Origin: Methylobacterium ajmalii | GTDB lineage: Bacteria; Pseudomonadota; Alphaproteobacteria; Rhizobiales; Beijerinckiaceae | Direction: 5' to 3' | NCBI RefSeq assembly: GCF_016613415.1 | Contig: NZ_JACWCT010000071.1 | Span: 1-51,822, forward strand | Length of the DNA: 51,822 nucleotides | Shown here: positions 26,491-35,484 of the stretch, piece after piece | Layout: every line of letters begins with the position of its first letter | Numbering within the stretch: position 1 is the first letter of the stretch | Notes under the pieces: generated by a model | Database searches by the model: none | What the model was told of the DNA's origin: nothing | Seen by the model: the letters and a program-made list of their open reading frames with translations, nothing else | Position numbers and translations under genes: made by a program

Positions 26491-26520
26491 TTGACACTCA
26501 AAAACGAATGAACGATCGTT
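26491..26520 (+). promoter_or_regulatory. -35 box and palindromic operator candidate
   Basis: TTGACA (26491-26496) is a perfect -35 hexamer, and the ten-base palindrome AACGATCGTT (26511-26520) lies where the -10 should be. Short dyads of this kind are typical TetR-family operators, and acyl-CoA synthetase genes are often TetR-controlled. No clear TATAAT is present. No TetR gene lies in the window, so the regulator would be unlinked. Confidence 0.35.
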
Positions 26521-26574
26521 TCAATCCAAGGATCGCCGAACGGTCCGCGTGAGAATTACGGGTGGAACACGCCG

Positions 26575-28188
26575 ATGCTGCAGCGCGCGGACACCTACGC
26601 CGACCTCCTCGACAACTTCCGCTGGCGGATTCCGGCCCGCTACAACATCGGCACCGACGTCTGCGACCGGCACGCCCCCGGAAACCCGCTCGCGCTGATC
26701 CACCTCGACCAAGACGGCGCCGTGCGGCGCTACGGCTTCGACGACCTGCGGCGCTGGTCGAACCGCTTCGCCAACGTTCTGGCGGCGCACGGGCTCGCTC
26801 GCGGCGACCGGATCGGCGTGCTGCTGCCGCAGGCGCCCGAGACGGCGGTGGCGCACATCACCGGTTTCCGGGCCGGGCTGATCACCATCCCGCTCTTCGT
26901 GCTGTTCGGGCCCGACGCGCTCGCCTACCGCCTCGGCAACAGCGGCGCCAGGGCCGTGGTCACCGACCGGGCCGGCGCCGCGCTCATCGCCGGCATCCGC
27001 GACGCGCTGCCCGGCCTGGAGCGGGTCTACTGCATCGACGGCGCAGGCGAGGGCGCGGAGGATTTCCATGCCCTGTGCGGGCGGGCCTCCGATGCCTTCA
27101 CCCCGGTCGACACCGCGGCCGACGACCCGGCCGTGATCATCTACACCTCCGGCACCACCGGCGACCCGAAGGGGGCGCTCCACGCCCACCGGGTGCTGCT
27201 CGGCCACCTGCCGGGGGTCGAGATGCCCCAGCGCTTCCTGCCGCAGCCCGGCGACCGGTACTGGACTCCCGCCGACTGGGCCTGGATCGGCGGCCTCCTC
27301 GACGTGCTGCTGCCGGCGCTGCATCACGGCGTGCCGGTCGTCTCGCACCGCGCCAAGAAATTCGATCCGGAAGGAGCGTTCCGGCTGATGGCCGAGCAGG
27401 GGGTGAGGAACGTCTTCCTGCCGCCCACCGCCATGAAGCTGATGCGCCAGACCCGCACGACGCCCTATCCGGGCCTGAACCTGCGCTCCGTCGGCAGCGG
27501 CGGCGAGAGCCTGGGCACCGAGATGCTGGCCTGGGGCGAGGCGGTGCTCGGCGTGCCGGTCAACGAGTTCTACGGCCAGACCGAGTGCAACCTCGTCGTC
27601 TCCTCCTGCTCCGACCTGTTCCCGGCCCGGCCCGGCGCCATGGGCAAGCCGGTGCCGGGCCACGACGTCCGCATCGTCGACGGGGAGGGCCACGAGGTGC
27701 TGGACGGCACCACCGGCCACATCGCGGTGCGCCGGCCCGATCCTGTGATGTTTCTCGGCTACTGGCGCAACCCCGAGGCGATCGAGAGAAAATTCATCGG
27801 CGAGTGGCTGATCACCGGCGATCTCGGCCGGCGCGACCCGGATGGCTTCCTGTGGTTCGTCGGCCGCGACGACGACGTCATCACCTCGTCGGGCTACCGG
27901 ATCGGCCCCGGCGAGATCGAGGATTGCCTGCTGCGCCACCCCGCCGTCGCGCTCTGCGGGGTCGTCGGCGTGCCGGACCCGGTGCGGACCGAGGCGGTGA
28001 AGGCCTTCATCGTGCTCAAGGAGGGCGTCGCGGGCACGCCGGAACTGGCCCGCGCGATCCAGGACTTCGTCCGCACCCGGCTCGCCGCCCACGAATACCC
28101 GCGCCACGTCGCCTTCGTGGAGGAACTGCCGATGACCGCGACCGGCAAGATCATCCGGCGGGCGTTGCGGGAGCGGGGAGGGGTGTGA
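26575..28188 (+). CDS. Acyl-CoA synthetase (AMP-forming)
   Basis: This 537-residue adenylate-forming enzyme activates a carboxylic acid to its CoA thioester. It has the P-loop-like YTSGTTGDPKG (190-200), the VNEFYGQTEC motif, the hinge ITGDLGRRDPDGFLWFVGRDDD and the catalytic C-terminal lysine K525 in TATGKIIRR. It resembles medium-chain acyl-CoA synthetases more than acetyl-CoA synthetase. It stands alone between two inverted copies of a palindromic repeat, so it may be a mobile or recently placed segment. The acid is not known. Confidence 0.9.
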   Translation: MLQRADTYADLLDNFRWRIPARYNIGTDVCDRHAPGNPLALIHLDQDGAVRRYGFDDLRRWSNRFANVLAAHGLARGDRIGVLLPQAPETAVAHITGFRAGLITIPLFVLFGPDALAYRLGNSGARAVVTDRAGAALIAGIRDALPGLERVYCIDGAGEGAEDFHALCGRASDAFTPVDTAADDPAVIIYTSGTTGDPKGALHAHRVLLGHLPGVEMPQRFLPQPGDRYWTPADWAWIGGLLDVLLPALHHGVPVVSHRAKKFDPEGAFRLMAEQGVRNVFLPPTAMKLMRQTRTTPYPGLNLRSVGSGGESLGTEMLAWGEAVLGVPVNEFYGQTECNLVVSSCSDLFPARPGAMGKPVPGHDVRIVDGEGHEVLDGTTGHIAVRRPDPVMFLGYWRNPEAIERKFIGEWLITGDLGRRDPDGFLWFVGRDDDVITSSGYRIGPGEIEDCLLRHPAVALCGVVGVPDPVRTEAVKAFIVLKEGVAGTPELARAIQDFVRTRLAAHEYPRHVAFVEELPMTATGKIIRRALRERGGV

Positions 28189-28541
28189 CGATCGTCCCGG
28201 CCTCATGATCGCTCCATATCAGAAGCTAACATGAGAATTCTGCCTCCCATCCGCGACCTCATCCTGAGGCGTTAGCCGATTGAAAATCGGCTGACCTCGA
28301 AGGAGGGCTCCAGGAAGCGCTGAGACCCCTGGAGCCCTCCTTCGAGGTCAGTCCATCTGCGATGGAATGACACCTCAGGATGAGGTCGCGGGTGGGATTG
28401 ATGGCCTGAATCGAGCAATCAGGCTCTCAGACACACGCCGCCATCCTGGATTTCGCTGCGCGGCCCCAGGATGACGATGGAGATCCAAAGGAATATCCGG
28501 CGACCAACGACCGGATGCCATCACGAAACCGGGAGGACACC
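28189..28541. other. Intergenic region with repeat copy 2
   Basis: This 353-base region contains repeat copy 2 (28244-28397) and the leader of the next gene, with GGGAGGA just before its ATG. I see no gene or convincing promoter hexamers in the remaining bases. Confidence 0.6.
28244..28397 (-). repeat. Palindromic dispersed element, copy 2 (inverted)
   Basis: The inverted copy of the element at 26272-26426 has terminal arms TCCCATCCGCGACCTC and GAGGTCGCGGGTGGGA. Its internal hairpins occur in the opposite order to copy 1 (GCCGATT first, GTCCATC second), as expected for the reverse orientation. The sequences differ at many loop positions, so the copies are not a very recent duplication. Confidence 0.88.
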
Positions 28542-29765
28542 ATGCCGACATCCACCTTTCGCCGATCGACACGATGGCTGGCGCTCGCCGCCGCCTCGCT
28601 CCTCTGCCTCGCCGAGGCCCAGGCCGCCTCCACCCGCGTCACCCTCGGCGTGCTCAACGACCGCGCCGGGCCCTATTCGGACCTCGCCGGCGAAGGCTCG
28701 GTGGTGGCGGCCGAGATGGCGGCGGCCGACTTCAAGGCGCAGAACCCGGACTTCGACATCCGGGTCCTGTCGGCCGACCATCAGAACAAGCCGGATGTCG
28801 GCGCCGGCATCGTGCGCCAGTGGATCGACCGCGACGACCTCGACGTGGTGCTGGACGTGCCGTTCTCCTCGGTGGCGCTCGCCGTGCACCAGATCGTGCG
28901 CGAGAAGAACCGGCTGATGATCAATTCGGGGGCGGGCGCCTCGGAGATCACCGGGGCGCTCTGCTCGCCCAACACCATCCACTGGACCTACGACACCTGG
29001 GCGCTCGCCAACGGCACCGGCGGGGCGATGGTGCGGAGTGGCGGCGACACCTGGTTCTTCATCACCGCCGACTACGCCTTCGGCAAGGCGCTGGAGCGCG
29101 ACGTGTCGGAGGTGGTGGAGCGCAACGGCGGCAAGGTGCTGGGGTCGGTCCGCCACCCGGTGGCGGCCAACGATTTCTCCTCGTTCCTGATCCAGGCGCA
29201 GGGCTCGAAGGCCAAGGTCGTCGGGCTCGCCAATGCCGGCAGCGACACCATCAACACCATCAAGCAGGGCGCCGAGTTCGGCGTCGCGGAGGGCGGGCAG
29301 CGCCTCGCCGGCCTCCTGGTCTTCCTGAGCGACGTGCATTCCCTCGGCCTCAAGGTGGCGCAGGGGCTGGTACTGACGGAAGCCTTCTACTGGGACCTCA
29401 ACGACGGCACCCGCGCCTGGTCGCGGCGCTTCGCCGAGCGCCACAAGGGCCGGATGCCGACCATGGTCCAGGCCGGCGTCTATTCCGGCATGATGCACTA
29501 CCTCAAGGCCGTGAAGGCGACCGGCAGCAAGGACCCCGCGACGGTGACCGCCGAGATGCGCCGGGTGCCGGCGGAGGACCCGCTCTTCGGCCGCTCCGAG
29601 GTGCGGGCCGACGGGCGGGTGACCCACCCGATGTACCTGTTCGAGGTCAAGAAGCCGTCCGAGTCGAAGGGCCCGTGGGACTATTACCGCCTGGTCTCGA
29701 CGATTCCCGCCGACCAGGCCTTCCGTCCGCTGAAGGCCGGCAACTGCCCGTTGGTGACGAGATGA
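28542..29765 (+). CDS. Branched-chain-amino-acid-type ABC substrate-binding protein
   Basis: This periplasmic binding protein (407 residues) is of the LivJ/Peripla_BP_6 family. The signal peptide ends EAQAAS (about 30), and the mature part begins TRVTLGVLNDRAGPYSDLAG. The family's ligand loop appears as LMINSGAGASEITG. GGGAGGA precedes the ATG at 28542. Its stop overlaps the start of a GST gene (ATGA). No permease or ATPase of the Liv type is adjacent. In soil alphaproteobacteria such orphan proteins often bind aromatic or other organic acids; the ligand here is unknown. Confidence 0.87.
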   Translation: MPTSTFRRSTRWLALAAASLLCLAEAQAASTRVTLGVLNDRAGPYSDLAGEGSVVAAEMAAADFKAQNPDFDIRVLSADHQNKPDVGAGIVRQWIDRDDLDVVLDVPFSSVALAVHQIVREKNRLMINSGAGASEITGALCSPNTIHWTYDTWALANGTGGAMVRSGGDTWFFITADYAFGKALERDVSEVVERNGGKVLGSVRHPVAANDFSSFLIQAQGSKAKVVGLANAGSDTINTIKQGAEFGVAEGGQRLAGLLVFLSDVHSLGLKVAQGLVLTEAFYWDLNDGTRAWSRRFAERHKGRMPTMVQAGVYSGMMHYLKAVKATGSKDPATVTAEMRRVPAEDPLFGRSEVRADGRVTHPMYLFEVKKPSESKGPWDYYRLVSTIPADQAFRPLKAGNCPLVTR

Positions 29766-30424
29766 AGCTGCATCACTGCGTCGGCGCCCGCTCGTTCCGG
29801 CCGCTCTGGGCCCTGGAGGCACTGGGCCTGCCCTACGAACTGGCGATGCTGCCGTTCCCGCCGCGGGTCCACGCCAAGGAGTATTTCGCCCTCAATCCCC
29901 TCGGGACGATCCCGCTCCTCGAGGACGGCGAGGTGCGGATGACCGAATCGGCGGCGATCTGCGAATACCTGGCGGCGCGCCACGGCGCCGGCGGGCTCGG
30001 GGTGCGGCCCGACGAGCCGGATTACGGCCGCTACCTCAACGCGCTGCATTTCGGCGAGGCGACGCTGACCTTCCCGCAGACCCTGGTGCTGCGTTACGGC
30101 CGGTTCGAGCCGCCGGAGCGGCGCAACCCCGGCCTCGTCGAGGATTATTCGCGCTGGTTCCTGTCGCGGCTGAAGGGCTTCGGCGCGGTGCTGGGCGAGC
30201 GCCCATTCATTGCCGCCGGGCGCTTCACCGCCGCCGACATCTCGGTCGGCTACGCCCTGATGCTGGCCGAGTTCGCGGGCCTCGGCGAGCAGCTGCCGGA
30301 CTTCGCCAAGACGTACTGGGCCGGATTGCAGGCCGAGCCGTCCTACGCCCGGGCGCTCGCGGCCGAGCGGCGGGCGGCCGGGGCGCAGGGGGTGTCGCCG
30401 GTGCCCTCGCCGCTCGGGGGGTGA
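29762..30424 (+). CDS. Glutathione S-transferase family protein
   Basis: The 220-residue protein has the thioredoxin-like N-terminal domain (MKLHHCVGARSFRPLWALEA, then NPLGTIPLLEDGEVRMTESAAICEYLA) and an all-helical C-terminal domain with RFTAADISVGYAL. These match soluble GSTs. Translation is coupled to the binding protein by a four-base overlap, suggesting that the imported compound is handled by glutathione conjugation, isomerisation or ether cleavage. That link is an inference. Confidence 0.88.
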   Translation: MKLHHCVGARSFRPLWALEALGLPYELAMLPFPPRVHAKEYFALNPLGTIPLLEDGEVRMTESAAICEYLAARHGAGGLGVRPDEPDYGRYLNALHFGEATLTFPQTLVLRYGRFEPPERRNPGLVEDYSRWFLSRLKGFGAVLGERPFIAAGRFTAADISVGYALMLAEFAGLGEQLPDFAKTYWAGLQAEPSYARALAAERRAAGAQGVSPVPSPLGG

Positions 30425-30521
30425 TCGCGGATTGATGCCGTAGGGAAACGCCCCAGATCCCCGCCGAGCACGACGGGGGGGTTCTCATGACGGGACGATG
30501 CACGGGCGGAGGAGCGCCCGC

Positions 30522-31880
30522 ATGACCGCGCGCCTCGCGACGCCGCGCGCCCTGTCCGGCCTCAGGCGCTCGTTCTCGGAATTCCTCGGCCTGCCGGTCG
30601 TGATCGTGCTCGGCTTCGTGGTGCTCGCCCACACGATCGACCGGATCGACAACACCGCCGGGCCGCGGGAGGGGTGGGGGCCGTTGCGCACCTTCCTCAG
30701 CCAGTATGTCGGCGACACCCAGTCGGCGATCAGCATGCTGTCGACCATCGCCGGCAGCCTGATCAGCGTCACCTCGATCACCTTCTCGATCCTGCTGCTG
30801 GCGGTGCAGCAGGGCGCCGCCACCCTCAACTCGCAGATCGTCGACCATTACCTGCGCCGGCGCGCCAACAGCGCCTGGTTCGGCTTCTTCGTCGGCGTGT
30901 CGCTGTTCGTCCTCATCACCCTGGTCCAGACCACCCACACCACGGCACCGGTGCTGGGGGTGATGATCTCGACGCTGCTCGGCGCCGTCTCCCTCGTCGC
31001 CCTGGTGGTGCTGATCTACACCACCATCGACCAGACCCGGCCCGTCACCGCCATCGCGACGATCCGCGAGGCCGCGGTCGCGGCGCGAGCGCGCCAGCTG
31101 CCGCTGCTCGCCGCGACCGCCGAGCCGTCCGGCCCGCCCGGCGACGGCATCCCGGTCCTCGCCGCGACCGGAGGCTACCTGACGCGGATCGACGTCGGCG
31201 GGCTCACCCGCGCCCTGGAGGCGCATCCGGGACGGCATCTCGTCCTGACGCTCCCCGTCGGCGGCTTCGTGCCGCCGGGCGGGGCGGTCGCGGTCGTCGT
31301 CGGCGGCCCCGCCGATCCGGCCCTGGTCGAGGCGGTGGGCGCCGCCCTCGCCATCGAGGACCAGCGCGACGTCGCCCACGACCCGGCCTTCAGCCTCGAC
31401 CATATCGGCACGATCGGCTGGACCGCGATCTCGACCGCCCGCTCGGACCCGGCCGTCGGGGCCATCGCGGTCCACGCCCTCCAGCGCCTGCTGCACGACT
31501 GGGCGGCGCCGGTGCCGCGCGCGCCCTCGTCCCGGATCGCCTATCGCGACCGGTTGCCGGACCAGGTTCTCGACGCGATCGAGAGCCTGGTCGTCGCCGC
31601 GGCCGAATCGCGCCAGCACCAGAGCCTCGCCCTGATCCTGCGCGCGCTGGCGCGCAGCCTGCCGGTTCTGCCGGCGACCCAGCAGCACGGCGTCGCCCGC
31701 CTCGTCGCCACCGTGGCGCCCTCGCTGGCGAGCCACCTGCCGACCCGGATGCTGCGCGAGGACGCCGCCGGCCTGATCGCCGCCTTCCGACGGATCGGCC
31801 GCCCCGATGCGGCAGCGCGCCTGTCGGAGATTCTGGCCCACGTCGTCGAGGAGAGCCGGGAGGGGGCGGGGCGCGGGTGA
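30522..31880 (+). CDS. DUF2254 predicted membrane protein
   Basis: The 452-residue protein fits DUF2254. It has four membrane spans in the N-terminal half (about 22-40, 72-98, 118-138, 143-170) including SLISVTSITFSILLLAVQQ, then a large soluble C-terminal domain. The role is unknown. An ATG eight codons upstream is possible, but GGAGGAG lies seven bases before 30522. It is convergent with the histidine kinase, with six bases between the stops. Confidence 0.82.
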   Translation: MTARLATPRALSGLRRSFSEFLGLPVVIVLGFVVLAHTIDRIDNTAGPREGWGPLRTFLSQYVGDTQSAISMLSTIAGSLISVTSITFSILLLAVQQGAATLNSQIVDHYLRRRANSAWFGFFVGVSLFVLITLVQTTHTTAPVLGVMISTLLGAVSLVALVVLIYTTIDQTRPVTAIATIREAAVAARARQLPLLAATAEPSGPPGDGIPVLAATGGYLTRIDVGGLTRALEAHPGRHLVLTLPVGGFVPPGGAVAVVVGGPADPALVEAVGAALAIEDQRDVAHDPAFSLDHIGTIGWTAISTARSDPAVGAIAVHALQRLLHDWAAPVPRAPSSRIAYRDRLPDQVLDAIESLVVAAAESRQHQSLALILRALARSLPVLPATQQHGVARLVATVAPSLASHLPTRMLREDAAGLIAAFRRIGRPDAAARLSEILAHVVEESREGAGRG

Positions 31881-31886
31881 AGGCGT

Positions 31887-33260
31887 TCACGTCCTGCGCG
31901 ACGGGCCTGCCGGGCAGACCAGGGTGAAGCGCGCGCCCCCGCCGGGCGCCGCATCGGCCGCGACCGAGAAGCCGTGCATCCGGGCGATCGCCGCGACGAG
32001 GCCGAGACCGAGGCCGTGGCCCGGGGTGTGGCGGGCGGGCTCGGCCCGGTAGAAGCGGCGAAACACCTGGGCCCGCTCGGCCTCCGGGATGCCCGGTCCG
32101 GTATCCGAGACCACGACCGCGCGGCCGGCCTCGCTCGCGGCGAACTCCACCCGCACCGTGCCGCCGGCCGGGGTGAACTTCACCGCGTTGTCGATCAGGT
32201 TCGAGACCGCCTCGAACAGGAGGTCGCGGTCGCCCTCGACCGGGGGCAGCCCGGAATCCACCGCGAGCGCGAGCGCGACGGCCTTGTCCTCGGCCACCGG
32301 CTCGAAGAACTCGGCGGCCTCGCGCACCACCTCGCCGAGATCGACGGGGGCGAAGCCGGCGCGGCGGCGCCCGTGCTCGATCTCGCCGATCCGCAGGACG
32401 GCGGTGATCATGGCGAGCGTCTGGTCGATCCAGGCGAGGCCCTGGTCGATGGCCGCGTGCAGCTCGGCGACGCTCGTCGCCTGCTCGCGGCTGCGCTCCA
32501 GCCGGGCCCGCAGGCGGGTGAGCGGCGTGCGCAGGTCGTGCGCCACCGCGTCGCCGACGCTCTGGACCTCGTGGACGAGGTGCTCGATCTCGTCGAGCAT
32601 CCGGTTCACCGTGCCGGCGAGGCGGTCGAACTCGTCGTTGGCCCGGCCGACCGGCAGGCGCCGGCCGAGATCGCCGCGCATCACCTCCGCCACCGCGACC
32701 TCGGTGGTGGCGAGCCGCCGCCGCGCCCGGCCGGCGAGCACCAGGCCGCCGAGCCCCGACAGGACCAGAATCGGCACGAGGCCGAGGCCGAGGGCGCGCA
32801 GGGTCGTGGTGCGCACCCGGTCGATCTCGTCGGTGTCGTGGGCGATCACCACAGTGCCGCCGTCGGGCAGCGCCAGGGCGGCGGCCCAGATCGCGTCGTC
32901 GACGCGTCCCTGGCTCAGATCGAGCACGGCATCGACCCGGGCGGCGTCGCCGTCCCGGGGCAGGGCGGCCGGCAGGGCGACGAGGTTGCCGGCGTGCCGC
33001 GTTCCGTCGGGCCCGAACAGTCCGGCGTAATGGGTGGCGTGCCGGTCCATGGCGATCCAGGTCTCGACCCGCTCGGTCGCCGCCGCCGGCTGGGCGGCCG
33101 CGGCGCGCACCTCGAGCCGCAGGGTCTCGGCCAGTTCCTCGCGCATGAAGTCCGCCGTCTGCCAGTAGACGAAGGCGAACATCGTCAGCGCCATCACGGT
33201 GGTCCAGGCGGCGATGCCGAGCGCCCAGCGAAAGCCGGTGGAGCGGAAGAGGTCAGGCAT
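31887..33260 (-). CDS. Sensor histidine kinase, two-component partner of the adjacent OmpR regulator
   Basis: This membrane kinase (457 residues) has spans at about 12-34 and 153-177 flanking a periplasmic sensor domain, a HAMP linker, the HisKA motif DAVAHDLRTPLTRLRARLER with H241, and HATPase motifs SNLIDNAVKFTP and SDTGPGIPEAE. Its start overlaps the response regulator stop by eight bases. The pair is divergent from a CzcB/CzcA-like efflux operon, so sensing of periplasmic metal is likely. Confidence 0.9.
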   Translation of the reverse strand: MPDLFRSTGFRWALGIAAWTTVMALTMFAFVYWQTADFMREELAETLRLEVRAAAAQPAAATERVETWIAMDRHATHYAGLFGPDGTRHAGNLVALPAALPRDGDAARVDAVLDLSQGRVDDAIWAAALALPDGGTVVIAHDTDEIDRVRTTTLRALGLGLVPILVLSGLGGLVLAGRARRRLATTEVAVAEVMRGDLGRRLPVGRANDEFDRLAGTVNRMLDEIEHLVHEVQSVGDAVAHDLRTPLTRLRARLERSREQATSVAELHAAIDQGLAWIDQTLAMITAVLRIGEIEHGRRRAGFAPVDLGEVVREAAEFFEPVAEDKAVALALAVDSGLPPVEGDRDLLFEAVSNLIDNAVKFTPAGGTVRVEFAASEAGRAVVVSDTGPGIPEAERAQVFRRFYRAEPARHTPGHGLGLGLVAAIARMHGFSVAADAAPGGGARFTLVCPAGPSRRT

Positions 33261-33930
33261 CGGGCATCAGGGCAAAGCCGATGCCGCGCACGTTGTGGAT
33301 CAGCGGCGCCTCGCCCTCCGCCTCGAGCTTGCGGCGCAGGCGGCCGAGATGGACGTCGATCAGGTTGGATTTCGGGGTGAAGCGGTAGTTCCACACCTCC
33401 TCGAACAGCAGCGCCCGGGTGATGACCTGGCCGGGCCGGCGCATCAGGTATTCGAGGAGCTTCAGTTCCCGCGGCAAGAGGTCGAGGTCGCGGGCGCCGC
33501 GCCGGCCGGTGCCGGCGATGAGGTCGATCTCGAGGTCGCCGACCCGCAGCAGCGTCTCGCGGGTGTCGGCCGGGCGGCGCAGCAGCGCCTCGATCCGGGC
33601 GGCGAGCTCGGCGAGGACGAAGGGCTTGGCCAGGTAGTCGTCGCCCCCCGCCCGCAGGCCGCGGATGCGCTCGTCGACGTCGCCGAGCGCGCTGAGCACC
33701 AGGGCGGGGGTGCGGTCGCCCGCCCCGCGCAGGTCGCGCAGCAGGCTCAGCCCGTCGAGGCCCGGCAGCATCCGGTCGAGGATGATCGCGTCCCAGGGCT
33801 CCGCCCGGGCGCGCGCCGCGCCCTCCGGCCCGGTCGCGACCCAGTCGACGGCGTAGCCGCGCCCGCGCAAATCGCCGAGCAGCTCGGTCGCCGTCTCGGC
33901 ATCGTCCTCGATCAGCAGAAGCTTCGCCAC
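33253..33930 (-). CDS. OmpR-family response regulator
   Basis: The 225-residue regulator has a receiver domain with D9/D10, phospho-acceptor D52, S80 and K102, and an OmpR/PhoB winged helix (about 130-222) containing LLPRELKLLEYLMRRPGQVI and LIDVHLGRLRRKLE. All activation residues are intact. It belongs to the CopR/CzcR style of metal-responsive regulators by neighbourhood. The 154-base divergent region toward the efflux operon should carry its binding sites. Confidence 0.9.
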   Translation of the reverse strand: MAKLLLIEDDAETATELLGDLRGRGYAVDWVATGPEGAARARAEPWDAIILDRMLPGLDGLSLLRDLRGAGDRTPALVLSALGDVDERIRGLRAGGDDYLAKPFVLAELAARIEALLRRPADTRETLLRVGDLEIDLIAGTGRRGARDLDLLPRELKLLEYLMRRPGQVITRALLFEEVWNYRFTPKSNLIDVHLGRLRRKLEAEGEAPLIHNVRGIGFALMPDA

Positions 33931-34084
33931 CGTCCTTCGCCGCGCTGCGTGAACCCGACGCCTTGTCTCACGAACCGCACCGCGATCCTCGGCGGAATCG
34001 CACGATGAACGCGAATTTAATGGCGGGCCGGACCACCCTCGCTAGGTGCTGGAACGGTTCCAATCTGGAGAGGCGAGGGCGGTC

Positions 34085-35479
34085 GTGGGCGTGACGATGG
34101 AGAGGGCGGTGCACCTCGCCCGCGACGAGGACCAGGCTCCGCGCGGGCGGATCGCCGCACCGGTTCAGCCGGCGCGGCGACGCCCGTCGGGGCGGGGGCC
34201 GGGCGGCGGGCCGTCGCGATGGGCGATCGTCCTCCTCGCCGTCACTTGCGTGCTCGGCCTCGGCTGGTGGCAGCGCGATGCGGCGCGCGACCTCCTCGCA
34301 CCTCTCGTGCCGGCGCGCCTCGCCCCGCTGCTCGCGCCGCTCCTCGACACGCCGGCCGCCGAGCAGGATGCGGCGAAGGATACCCAGAAGGACGCGCCCA
34401 CGGATCCCAACCTCGTCACCCTCAACGCCGCCGGGCAGAAGCGTCTCGGTCTCGCCTTCGGGCCGGTCGAGACGCGGCGCATCGTCCTGCCGGTCCGCAC
34501 CCCCGGCACCGTCGCCTTCGACGAGCGCCGCGTCACCCACCTGAAGCCGCGGGCGGCGGGCCGCGTGCTGTCGCTCGCGGTACAGCCGGGCGACGCGGTG
34601 CGGGCGGGCCAGACCCTCGCCACCCTCGACGCCGCCGGCCTGCTGGAGGCCCGCAACGGGCTGGCCGAGGCGCAGGCGAGCCTCGCCGAGGCCCAGGCCA
34701 CCGAGGCAGTCGCCGCCCTCAACCTCACCCGCGGCCAGGACCTGATGAAGGTGAGCGGCGTCGCCCAGGCCGAGGTCGACCGGCGCCGGGTCGATCTCGC
34801 CAAGGCGCAGGCCGCCACCGCGTCGGCCCGGGCCCGGGTCGGGCTCTACACCGCGCAGGTCGCCCGCCTGGCGCCGGAGCCCGGCGCGAGCCCGGAGACC
34901 AGCGCCATCGTCTCGCCGATCGACGGGGTCGTCACCAGCGCCGCGCTCAGCCTCGGCCAGGTGGTGGATACCGGCAGCGACGCCTTCACGGTGGCCGATC
35001 CGCGCCGGATCCTGGTGCTTGCCAACCTCTACGGGCGCGACATCGACGCCGTGAAGGCGGGCGACACCGCCACCGTGACGGCCCCGGTGCCCGAGCGCCC
35101 GGTCTTCGAGGGGCGGGTGCGATCGGTCAACGCCGCGATCGACCCGGCGAGCAACACCGCACCGGCCCGGATCGAGATCGCCAACCCGGACGGGCGGCTG
35201 CGGGCCAACATGTTCGTCTCGGTCGAGATCGCGGCCGATCTCGGCCGCAGCGGCACGACCATGCCGGCCGCCGCCCTGCAGCTGACCGAGGACGGCCCGG
35301 TCGCCTTCGTGCGCACCGGCGAGGACCGGTTCGAGAAGCGCGCGCTCACCCTGGGCGTGCAGCGGGCCGACTGGGTCGAGGTCACGGCGGGGCTCTCGCC
35401 CGGCGAGACCGTGGCGACGACCGGCAGCTTCGGCCTCAAGGCGATCCTGCTGCGCGCCCTCCTCGGTTCCACGGACTGA
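34085..35479 (+). CDS. RND efflux periplasmic adaptor, CzcB/CusB type
   Basis: The adaptor (about 464 residues) links an inner-membrane RND pump to an outer-membrane channel. It has one N-terminal membrane anchor (RWAIVLLAVTCVLGLGWW), a biotinyl-lipoyl half (GRVLSLAVQPGDAVRAGQTL), a long coiled-coil hairpin rich in Ala and Gln, and a beta-barrel region ending IAADLGRSGTTMPAAALQLT. The start is uncertain: GTG 34085 has GAGGG five bases before it, while ATG 34097 and GTG 34046 are alternatives. The stop lies five bases before the pump gene. Confidence 0.85.
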   Translation: MGVTMERAVHLARDEDQAPRGRIAAPVQPARRRPSGRGPGGGPSRWAIVLLAVTCVLGLGWWQRDAARDLLAPLVPARLAPLLAPLLDTPAAEQDAAKDTQKDAPTDPNLVTLNAAGQKRLGLAFGPVETRRIVLPVRTPGTVAFDERRVTHLKPRAAGRVLSLAVQPGDAVRAGQTLATLDAAGLLEARNGLAEAQASLAEAQATEAVAALNLTRGQDLMKVSGVAQAEVDRRRVDLAKAQAATASARARVGLYTAQVARLAPEPGASPETSAIVSPIDGVVTSAALSLGQVVDTGSDAFTVADPRRILVLANLYGRDIDAVKAGDTATVTAPVPERPVFEGRVRSVNAAIDPASNTAPARIEIANPDGRLRANMFVSVEIAADLGRSGTTMPAAALQLTEDGPVAFVRTGEDRFEKRALTLGVQRADWVEVTAGLSPGETVATTGSFGLKAILLRALLGSTD

Positions 35480-35484
35480 ATCCG

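Larger units (their letters stand above)
26250..26574. other. Intergenic region holding the repeat and acyl-CoA synthetase promoter
   Basis: This 325-base region contains repeat copy 1 (26272-26426) and, near its right end, TTGACA and a palindromic operator candidate before the acyl-CoA synthetase gene. I see no other gene. Confidence 0.6.

Noticed and set aside
26272..28397. Composite transposon around the acyl-CoA synthetase gene
   Set aside because: The flanking elements are short and non-coding, no transposase is present and no target-site duplication was evident.
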